DNA of 19,224 bases from a bacterium. Its GTDB lineage: Bacteria > JAMOTN01. The notes below the pieces were generated by a model, which was not told where the DNA came from, ran no database searches, and saw only the letters and a program-made list of their open reading frames with translations. Shown here piece after piece: positions 1 to 6,525 of the stretch. Position 1 is the stretch's first letter. Each line of letters begins with the position of its first letter. The position numbers were made by a program, and so were the translations under genes. The stretch is from NCBI GenBank assembly GCA_027062325.1, contig JAMOTN010000072.1:1-19224 (forward strand), read 5' to 3'.

Positions 1-132
1 AGGTTGTTTGAAAGAGGATATAACGACGAATATGAGAACTAAAAAGACGGTGAGAGTTATTAGTATGACGATTATCTTTTGAGGTGTAGGAAGTTGTTTA
101 ATCTTTCCGAAGAATTCTGAAAAAAATCCCAT
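1..132 (-). CDS. fliF: N-terminal fragment of a probable flagellar M-ring protein FliF (runs off the left edge)
   Basis: Reading leftward from an ATG at 130-132, 44 codons stay open to the window edge. The visible peptide has a short amphipathic cytoplasmic start (MGFFSEFFGKIKQLPTPQK), then one strongly hydrophobic segment at about residues 20-40, then SSFKQP. FliF proteins start this way: a short cytoplasmic helix with a Q-K/R pair before the first membrane helix, and a Pro soon after it. FliF forms the MS ring of the flagellar basal body. G-rich Shine-Dalgarno sequence (GGGGGGA, then AAGGGGG) lies directly upstream, which supports this start. Only the N-terminus is visible and the signature is weak, so another single-pass or bitopic membrane protein is possible. 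The gene diverges from the SLH protein gene. Confidence 0.45.
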   Translation of the reverse strand, partial: MGFFSEFFGKIKQLPTPQKIIVILITLTVFLVLIFVVISSFKQP

Positions 133-175
133 TCCCCCTTATCCCCCCTGAAGGTGTTAACTAATTGATTAGACT

Positions 176-204
176 TAAATAATTGTCATATGACAATCCT
201 TCAA
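176..204 (-). promoter_or_regulatory. Candidate leftward promoter for the fliF-like gene with a palindrome filling its spacer
   Basis: On the minus strand TTGAAG (199-204) and TATTTA (176-181) are separated by exactly 17 bp, matching a sigma-70-type layout with a weak -10. The 17-bp spacer is occupied by the 16-bp palindrome at 182-197. The -10 matches the consensus at only four of six positions, so this is tentative. Confidence 0.3.
182..197. promoter_or_regulatory. Perfect 16-bp palindrome, candidate operator
   Basis: ATTGTCATATGACAAT is its own reverse complement over all 16 bases and lies between two divergent genes. The symmetry (TTGTCAT/ATGACAA) is typical of a dimeric helix-turn-helix operator. 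I do not recognise it as a known family's box. Its position could affect the leftward promoter and, more distantly, the SLH gene. Confidence 0.45.
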
Positions 205-264
205 AAAGTTACAAGATGATTTTAACATATACTTTGGGCTCATACCACTTGCCATATAGTTTGT

Positions 265-292
265 TTGAGAGATTTTATTTTTTTGATACAAT
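265..292 (+). promoter_or_regulatory. Candidate sigma-70-type promoter for the SLH protein gene
   Basis: TTGAGA (265-270), a 16-bp T-rich spacer and TACAAT (287-292) form a reasonable -35/-10 pair. The predicted start of transcription would leave a leader of about 50 nt before the ATG at 348. That leader contains the strong ribosome binding site GGAGGGAG at 336-343. Confidence 0.45.
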
Positions 293-347
293 CCAAATGT
301 ATTTTGTTTGATTAAAAAATGATCAATGTTAGAGTGGAGGGAGAATT

Positions 348-1883
348 ATGGGAAAAGGAGTGTTTTTTGGTTTGGTGCTGGTGTTTTGGTGTGGAGTAGT
401 TCTTGCTGATAGTTACTATTCAGATTTAAAAAAGACTCCAAGTTATTTAATCTTTCTCAAGAGATGGGGAATAATGATTGGATATCCTGATGGCACTTTC
501 AGGGGAGAAAAAACTGCCAGTAAATTTGAAGTAGCAGCTTCCATATGGAGAATGTCAAATTATTTGGAGATTCAAAGGGAGTATCCCCCTATAAAGCCAA
601 AAGGATTTGAAGATTTAATAAATGAGTTGAATGGACGCTTAGCTCTGTTGCAGAGAAATATGGTTAATATTAGAGGCGATTATAAGAAAAGTAGGATTGA
701 AAGGGTTTTTGAGTATTTGAGTGGCTGGTATGGCTTAGATGATTATCATTTTCAGGAGCTAAGGAATAAAGTTGCTTTAAAGTTTTCAGGCGAAAGAGAT
801 GATATAAGGTTTTATGTTCAGGGGAAGATGCAAAAAGATTTAGCAGATGGAAAGGATACTTTGGGAGTTTTAAAGTTGGATAAATGGTATGTTGGATTGA
901 AGAATTTACGTTTGGATTTGTTTTACGATTACATTACTAAAATTGGGTTTATGCCTAAAGGAGTTCTTGCTGGATATTTTGATTTTTTAACTTGGTTGAA
1001 GCCCAAAGGGGCTGTTGGGGTTGAGTTTGGAAAGTTCAGAGTTCTGTTCACGTTGGGGGAAGATAAATTTGAGGCTGGGAAAAGAACCAAAGATCTCCAA
1101 AGTTGGGGGGGATTTTACAATTTGAAAAGTAACAAAGGAATGTTAAATGTACTAGTATGGCAAAAGTTAGATTCGGTAGGAGCAAAGTATAGGTTAGATC
1201 CGGTATTTTGGGGGTTGAACTACAGGAAGGATTTTAGGAATAAAAAAGTAGTTTATAGATTTTATTTATCTTTGTGGCACGAGGAGGGAAATGATAGTAG
1301 TTTTGAAAAAGCGGTAAATGATTTTGATTTTACCTCTTCAAAGTATTTAAGGAGCATCAATCTCACTAATTATAAAGCAGATATGAGTCTTGCTTATAAT
1401 ATTGGAATGGCATTTGAGAGCCAAAAGAATTCTTTGAGAGTATTTTATTACTCTTCAGATAAGGATTTTGCTGCTCCGATTCCTGAATTGGGAGTTTTCA
1501 AAACTTGGAGAAGCCTGCCTTCAAAAGGATTAAATGCAATACCTGTGGGTAGCTTTTGGGGCTACTGTGTAAAGAAGAAAAACGATGATAGCATTTATTT
1601 AAATCCGTATGTTTATACGAATGTTGATAAGTTTTGGTTTAACTGGGATTATAGGGTGAATAATAGGGTTTTATGGCGTCTATTTTATGAAAATTTTGAG
1701 CAAGCTGAGGAAAATGCCTTTATTGAGCATGCAGATTTTGACAGTTATGGAATTGTTTTTGACTATACTTACAGTAAAAATGTGAAGCTTTACTTTTATG
1801 TATCTAAGTATGAATTTGATGAGAGTGAATACAAAGACTACGCGAAAGTTGGTTTACAGTGTGAGGTTAAATTCAAACTGTGA
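348..1883 (+). CDS. Exported SLH-domain outer-membrane beta-barrel (porin-like) protein
   Basis: A 511-residue protein with a clear signal peptide (residues 1-20, hydrophobic, ending VVLA|DS). A single S-layer homology domain follows (about 24-72), recognisable from YSDL near its start and GYPDGTF at 45-51. A short helical, probably coiled-coil stretch (about 85-110) comes next, then roughly 390 residues rich in aromatics and alternating polar/non-polar residues (RFYVQGKM, YFYVSKYEF), as in transmembrane beta-strands. This order is known from SLH-tethered porins of Thermotogota, Deinococcota, Synergistota, Negativicutes and Cyanobacteria. There the SLH domain binds cell-wall polymer and the barrel sits in the outer membrane. 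The barrel call is inferred from pattern only; the C-terminus ends in Leu rather than the usual Phe. The start is supported by GGAGGGAG, and it is the first gene of a two-gene operon. Confidence 0.7.
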   Translation: MGKGVFFGLVLVFWCGVVLADSYYSDLKKTPSYLIFLKRWGIMIGYPDGTFRGEKTASKFEVAASIWRMSNYLEIQREYPPIKPKGFEDLINELNGRLALLQRNMVNIRGDYKKSRIERVFEYLSGWYGLDDYHFQELRNKVALKFSGERDDIRFYVQGKMQKDLADGKDTLGVLKLDKWYVGLKNLRLDLFYDYITKIGFMPKGVLAGYFDFLTWLKPKGAVGVEFGKFRVLFTLGEDKFEAGKRTKDLQSWGGFYNLKSNKGMLNVLVWQKLDSVGAKYRLDPVFWGLNYRKDFRNKKVVYRFYLSLWHEEGNDSSFEKAVNDFDFTSSKYLRSINLTNYKADMSLAYNIGMAFESQKNSLRVFYYSSDKDFAAPIPELGVFKTWRSLPSKGLNAIPVGSFWGYCVKKKNDDSIYLNPYVYTNVDKFWFNWDYRVNNRVLWRLFYENFEQAEENAFIEHADFDSYGIVFDYTYSKNVKLYFYVSKYEFDESEYKDYAKVGLQCEVKFKL

Positions 1884-1928
1884 TAAAATCTAAATGTGAA
1901 TTAAAGTGAAAAATCGGAGGGATGTGAG

Positions 1929-2837
1929 GTGAAGATGGTGGGGAAGTTTTTTATGTGGATTGCGACAGTTGCAGGGTCCATTTTTGCATGGAGTTGGTTG
2001 AATCCTAAGGATAAGAAGGTGGCTGAGGATCTTTCAGAGATTGAAAATGCTTATGAAAAGTATGGGGCTGATTCGGCTTTAGCTCAGTTTTTGGTATCAA
2101 GTGATGCAGAGGGAGCAGCAATTTTTGTTTATTCTGAGGAAGAGGAGAACTTTGTTAAGGTAGCAAAGAGCGGAGTAGAGGTTGGAGAAGTTAACAAGCA
2201 TAAGATGGATTTATCACAACCTTTAAGTCTGAAACGTGGAGATTACGATGTCAGACTTTGGCCTGTTAGAAGAAATGATGTGGTGGTAGCTGTGGTGGCA
2301 GTTGCAGCTGATGGAACTACTTTTGAGGTTTACTTACCTCTTTTGAAAATGATGGCTCTTTCTGAATACATGGCTTATACCCTTAACCATGTGAAGGGTG
2401 TGGATGAAGTTTTACAAGTTTACACTCAGGCTCACTTTGAGAAAGTTTTGAAAAGAGAACTTGAAAGGGCAGAGAGGCAGCATGGAACTTTGACTTTGTT
2501 GTTTGTAGAGGCAGCAGAGGAATTGACTCCAGAGCAAAATAAAGCTGTTGTTGATAAACTTCGTAAATCGACTAGAATCTTAGATGTTATATTCTCACTT
2601 GGGAATAGATTTGCAGTCATATTGAGTGAGGCTGGAGAAGAGGAAGCTGCTAGAGTCGCAGATAGATTGATATCAGAGCTTTCAAAACTTGAATTGCCGC
2701 AAATATATTTAGGCAGTGCTACGTATCCTGCAGATACCACTGTTCAGCAGAATTTGGAAGATGCGGCTATGGAGGCTTTGAAAACTGCAAAAGAGAGGGG
2801 GGTAAAGTACGTTAAGTACTCAGAGCTTTACAGATAG
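1929..2837 (+). CDS. Membrane-anchored protein with a degenerate GGDEF domain
   Basis: A GTG start preceded by GGAGG (1916-1920) with 8-nt spacing; the ATG two codons later is too far from it. The 302-residue product has an N-terminal membrane helix (about 5-24) and a mixed alpha/beta segment that may be a small sensory (GAF-like) domain (about 55-140). From about 163 it carries a fold with the GGDEF layout: F170...EL.RAER, TRILDVIFSLGNRFAVIL, and LGSATYP near 261. The signature GGDEF is replaced by LGNRF at 224-228, and the metal-binding Asp strand reads LLFVEAAEEL instead of the usual DxDxFK. It is therefore very unlikely to make cyclic di-GMP. It might instead act as a regulatory, binding or scaffold version of the fold. 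It follows the SLH gene after 45 bp and ends 7 bp from a convergent gene. Confidence 0.75.
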   Translation: MKMVGKFFMWIATVAGSIFAWSWLNPKDKKVAEDLSEIENAYEKYGADSALAQFLVSSDAEGAAIFVYSEEEENFVKVAKSGVEVGEVNKHKMDLSQPLSLKRGDYDVRLWPVRRNDVVVAVVAVAADGTTFEVYLPLLKMMALSEYMAYTLNHVKGVDEVLQVYTQAHFEKVLKRELERAERQHGTLTLLFVEAAEELTPEQNKAVVDKLRKSTRILDVIFSLGNRFAVILSEAGEEEAARVADRLISELSKLELPQIYLGSATYPADTTVQQNLEDAAMEALKTAKERGVKYVKYSELYR

Positions 2838-2844
2838 AGGAAAG

Positions 2845-3642
2845 TTAAAGGATTGATTGAAAAATTAGCTTTAACCAAGCATAGGATGATGGTATAAGGC
2901 GTTTAATACGTTGGGGTTGGTGGATAATTCTCCAGAGCCACTCAGCCCCTTTTTCTTGCCATGATTTGGGAGCTCTTTTTACTTCACCCGCTATTACGTC
3001 AATCGTTCCTCCAACTGCGAGAATAATGGGAAAAAAAATTGGTGACTTAGTGTTTAAAAGGGATTTCACCTCAAAGTTTTTTTTAAGTTTATATGAAAAA
3101 AGCTCTTGTTTAAAAGCTCCCATTCCGCAAATAATGATGAACGGATTTGTGTTATTGAGTTCCCAAACTTTCATAATATTTTCAATTATTTGATTTTCTT
3201 CTTTAGAGTGTGGCTTAAAATAACCGTGGTGATAATATAACACTTTTTTTCCTTTTTCTTGTAGTTTGGATATGGCTTTTATCAGAACTTCTTCCTTTGA
3301 GCCCACTAAAATGAGTTGTGTGTTTGAGAGTTGGATTAGTTTGAAAGTTAAATCTACCCCCGTAGTTCTTTCAGTCGAGTTTAGTATTTTGCTATTCTTA
3401 AAATTTTGTATTAGTTTTAAAAATTTTACAACGGACATACCATCAGGAAGTAGAAAATCTGCATTTGCGTATAGAGAGAATAATTCAGGAATATTCATAA
3501 CTTTTGGAAATGTTGTGAAGTCCACAGAAAAAACACTAACGAATTTTTCTTTACTCTTTTTTATAAGCTTTCTTGCTAATTCATCGGTTTTTCCTGAAAA
3601 CCAGTTTAATTGTTTAAGTTGTGTTAAAAAATTATTTGTCAT
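2845..3642 (-). CDS. WecG/TagA/CpsF family glycosyltransferase
   Basis: A 265-residue protein of typical length for this GT26 family, whose members transfer an N-acetylmannosamine-type sugar onto a lipid-linked acceptor for teichoic acid, enterobacterial common antigen or capsule. Family motifs visible are LLPDG at 64-68 (with the conserved catalytic Asp67), RTTGVDL at 92-98, GMGAFKQE at 173-180, RAP at 223-225, EWLWR at 234-238 and a basic QPQRIKR end. The hydrophobic and basic C-terminus fits membrane association. Its ATG overlaps the stop of the nfeD-like gene (ATGA), so the two are translationally coupled, with AAGGAG just upstream. The exact sugar cannot be told from sequence. It is the last gene of the long leftward operon. 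Confidence 0.9.
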   Translation of the reverse strand: MTNNFLTQLKQLNWFSGKTDELARKLIKKSKEKFVSVFSVDFTTFPKVMNIPELFSLYANADFLLPDGMSVVKFLKLIQNFKNSKILNSTERTTGVDLTFKLIQLSNTQLILVGSKEEVLIKAISKLQEKGKKVLYYHHGYFKPHSKEENQIIENIMKVWELNNTNPFIIICGMGAFKQELFSYKLKKNFEVKSLLNTKSPIFFPIILAVGGTIDVIAGEVKRAPKSWQEKGAEWLWRIIHQPQRIKRLIPSSYAWLKLIFQSIL

Positions 3643-4925
3643 ACCTTACTCCTTAAATTTTCCTTATTTTCTTCATTTAGAGAAGCAATTTTCAACTTTA
3701 AACCTTCTCTTCCAATAACTTTTACTTTATCTCCGGGTTTGAGAGAAGAGGTATCAGATGTTGCTATGGCTTCCCAAAGTGTCCCATCCCAAAAAACTTT
3801 GAGTTTTGGAATAACTTCTTCAACGGTTGCTTCGCCTTTGGCTTCGTAAACTTCTGAGTGTCTTGGACGTGATTTTATTATCAGATACACCATAGTGGCT
3901 ATTGCCAGTGCGAAAAAAATTGCAATTGGTATGAAGAATTTGTAGAGTGAAAAGGAAGCAGGAAGAAGAATAGCTGATCCTATTACAAAAGATATTATTC
4001 CTAGAATTCCAAGTATTCCAAAGCTTGGGATGGACATCTCAGCCACTGCAAAAAACGCTGCTAAGAGTATTAGAGCAACTCCAAAGTAGTTTACAGGAAG
4101 ACTGTTTAGACCGTATAGAGCTACTATTATGCACATTGCTCCCAACGTGCCTGCAATGAGTGAAGGAGTGAAAAATTCGAGGATGAGAAGAAGAGCCCCC
4201 AATGATAGGAGTTGATATGCAATTTCTGGTTTTGCTATCCACATTAGAAATTTTTCAGTGGCTGTTGGAGTGAATTCTACAAGTTTTACTTCGAATCCAA
4301 CAAAATGCTTAGCAACTTCTTCGGGTGAATTTGATATAAACGAGATGAGTTGAGCTTTCAATGCTTCTGTAGCTGTTAGAGTTTTACTATTCCTTATTAG
4401 TTGCCAAAGCAATTCTTCGTCCTCTTTTGTAACTAGTTTTTTTGTTTCCCAAAATGCTTTCAATGTGTTGAATAAAAACTGTTCTGTTTTTTGTTTCAAG
4501 GATTTTTTTAAGTCCTTACCACTGAGTTGGATTGGTGTAATACCGCCTATTATTGTGTGAGGAGCAGCAGATGAGTAGTGGCCTGCAAGAAGCAGTATTA
4601 CTCCTGCTGAAAATGCACTGGCTCCTTCGGGATAAACCATAGTCATTGTTGTAATTTGATCATCACGTAACAATTTGCCGATTTCTACTGCGGATTCTAT
4701 GAGGCCTCCTGGTGTATCAAAAGCAAATAGTAGGTAATTAAAATGTTTTGTCTTTGCATAATTTATTGCTCGCTTTAAAAAATCTGTGAGCGCAGGCGTA
4801 ATAGCTCCAGAGTATTTTACAAATAGCACTCTAACTGTCCCTGAATTGCTTGCTCCAATAGTTTGAATGGGTGATGTTAAAAAGAGTACTATGAGAACAA
4901 GTATAAGCTTACCTGATAACTTCAA
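3639..4925 (-). CDS. nfeD: NfeD-family membrane-bound ClpP-class serine protease
   Basis: A 428-residue protein with a signal or anchor helix (1-24). A ClpP-class protease domain spans about 30-215, with DTPGG at 70-74, likely nucleophile Ser106 in FSAGV, and a lysine (Lys146 is my best candidate) as the general base. Four to five membrane helices follow between about 235 and 350, then a C-terminal NfeD OB-fold (about 364-415, LKPGDKVKVIGREG). This is the full-length NfeD architecture, known from the archaeal PH1510 protease, which cleaves the hydrophobic tail of a stomatin. No stomatin gene lies alongside here. Translation starts at TTG (4923-4925) behind AGGTGAG at 4934-4940. The apparent ATG between the two hits a stop at once. 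It overlaps the upstream Ig-like gene by 17 bp. Confidence 0.9.
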   Translation of the reverse strand: MKLSGKLILVLIVLFLTSPIQTIGASNSGTVRVLFVKYSGAITPALTDFLKRAINYAKTKHFNYLLFAFDTPGGLIESAVEIGKLLRDDQITTMTMVYPEGASAFSAGVILLLAGHYSSAAPHTIIGGITPIQLSGKDLKKSLKQKTEQFLFNTLKAFWETKKLVTKEDEELLWQLIRNSKTLTATEALKAQLISFISNSPEEVAKHFVGFEVKLVEFTPTATEKFLMWIAKPEIAYQLLSLGALLLILEFFTPSLIAGTLGAMCIIVALYGLNSLPVNYFGVALILLAAFFAVAEMSIPSFGILGILGIISFVIGSAILLPASFSLYKFFIPIAIFFALAIATMVYLIIKSRPRHSEVYEAKGEATVEEVIPKLKVFWDGTLWEAIATSDTSSLKPGDKVKVIGREGLKLKIASLNEENKENLRSKV

Positions 4926-6525
4926 ATTCCCATCTCACCTCTTCTTGAAGCCATACGCCATCTTTTGACTTTACAGAGTGGGGAAGAAGCCTTACCATGT
5001 ATTTTCCAGTTTTTAGGGGGAGGAGTGGTTTGAAATACACCCCGTACTTATCAGTTGTGACTTTACCAATTACTGGAGTTATATCAGGTAATTTGTAAAC
5101 TTTGAATTTAACAGCAATGTCCTTACTTGCTTCTATCTCATCTTCGAATATTACTCTTATGGTAGTTGAAGAGAGGACGACTTTTCCAGTTGGATAGTAC
5201 TTCTTGACTTTGGGAGGTGTAGGAGTATTTGATTCCTTTCTAAAATCCTTTGTTTCGGCGTACTCTTCAAGTTTTTTATAACTTTTAGCTAGGACATTTC
5301 GAACAAGAAGTGTAATTTCCGAAGTTGGTGGAAATTTGATGGTTACAGACCTTGTGCCAACTTTTGCTCTTTTCCAACGAATCAATTTATTAGATGCAAT
5401 AAGACGAACAGTAAGCCAGTTTACAGTCGCAGGTAAAATTGGCTCTGTGAATATTACAGTAACGGAGTTTGTGCTCCACTTGACTTCTTGAACTTGGAAT
5501 TTCTTTGGATAGGAGAAGAAGCGCCAGATTTTCTCGGAGAGGTGCCTTCCTGTTAGATCAGTTATATCGCTTGATAATACTAATTTAAAGCTTTTCCCTT
5601 TGATTTCTTTTATGAAAGGAGTAATGTAGAGAATTTGCTTTTCCATGTTATATAGAAGTTTCGAATAAATTGGCTCATTATCTGCGAAAAAGGCTACAGT
5701 AGTTGAATTTAAAGTTTCTGGTTCGACGGGGGCTGAAAAAAGAACTTCTATGGTGGATAGAGAATCAATGTTTGAATTTGGTTTGGGCTTTATTAGTTTT
5801 GCGTCAAATACGGTATTTGAAGCAGAGCGTGATAATAACCAAAAGCTCCAAGAGATAGGTGTACCCAGTTTGTTTCCAGCTTCATCAGCAAGTTTTCCTG
5901 AAACAGTTATGGTGTACATATCGGGAGGTAGAGATGTGAACGGAATAAATTTGAGAGTTAGCTCTTCTGGGATCCAGACTATTTTACCCGGAATACGAAT
6001 ACCTTTTGAATTTTTTAGGGTTATGGCATTTTGATCAAGACTATCTCTAGACAAAGTTTCAGAAAAGACAACTTTTATCTCTGATAAAGAAAGAACTTTA
6101 TCTCCTACTGATGGGAAAGTTTCGAGAACAATTGGAGGAATGGTATCCTGCTTGACTACAGTATAGAAAGAGAAGAAAAATTCCTTTCTAAGTTTCTCAC
6201 CTGTTTCTGCAGTTATGTCCGGTTTTATAATCAGAGTGTATTTTTTGTTTTCCTCAAGAGGAGATATTGGTTTTATAAAAATTTCGTTGGGATCGTTAGG
6301 ATTTTTTGAGACGTTACACTGTATGTAGGTTTCAGGAATTTTTAATGAAAAGTACCAATCGTTTAGATAACTGTCTTTTATTGGTGAATCAAACCTTATC
6401 TTTATTACCACATCGAGTGGAACATTGATTTGACCGTCCTGCGGATAAGTTGAGACGACGCGTAATGCCCAAATGTGGGCTGAAAATAGTAAAATTAAAA
6501 GCAAAATTACTTTACTTCTCTCCAT
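4909..6525 (-). CDS. Exported protein of tandem Big_5-type Ig-like domains (538 aa)
   Basis: The product has a signal peptide (1-20, MERSK then a hydrophobic run ending HIWA). About five Ig-like repeats follow, each roughly 100 residues, starting near 21, 131, 243, 345 and 440. The recurring grammar is that of bacterial Big_5 domains: 'P..G....L..I.V.F...', 'L.F.P...L.....Y...+...+.D..G' and a terminal 'W.F'. The clearest case is DTIPPIVLETFP to SWSF in the second repeat. No membrane anchor, LPXTG motif, lipobox or enzyme motif is visible, so it is probably a rod-like periplasmic or surface protein. The N-terminus resembles that of the larger upstream Ig protein (MERSKV versus MERRKV in the reading frame), and the genes overlap by 19 bp, which suggests duplication and coupled expression. 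Substrate or ligand is unknown. Confidence 0.75.
   Translation of the reverse strand: MERSKVILLLILLFSAHIWALRVVSTYPQDGQINVPLDVVIKIRFDSPIKDSYLNDWYFSLKIPETYIQCNVSKNPNDPNEIFIKPISPLEENKKYTLIIKPDITAETGEKLRKEFFFSFYTVVKQDTIPPIVLETFPSVGDKVLSLSEIKVVFSETLSRDSLDQNAITLKNSKGIRIPGKIVWIPEELTLKFIPFTSLPPDMYTITVSGKLADEAGNKLGTPISWSFWLLSRSASNTVFDAKLIKPKPNSNIDSLSTIEVLFSAPVEPETLNSTTVAFFADNEPIYSKLLYNMEKQILYITPFIKEIKGKSFKLVLSSDITDLTGRHLSEKIWRFFSYPKKFQVQEVKWSTNSVTVIFTEPILPATVNWLTVRLIASNKLIRWKRAKVGTRSVTIKFPPTSEITLLVRNVLAKSYKKLEEYAETKDFRKESNTPTPPKVKKYYPTGKVVLSSTTIRVIFEDEIEASKDIAVKFKVYKLPDITPVIGKVTTDKYGVYFKPLLPLKTGKYMVRLLPHSVKSKDGVWLQEEVRWEFEVIR

Noticed and set aside
2432-2740. Open frame opposite the GGDEF-like gene
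   Set aside because: It lies wholly inside a gene with clear domain features, has no ribosome site, and its translation is low-complexity Ser/Ala/Leu, typical of antisense shadow frames.
2838-2844. Possible terminator between the convergent GGDEF-like and glycosyltransferase genes
   Set aside because: Only 7 bp separate the stop codons and no stem-loop is apparent around them.
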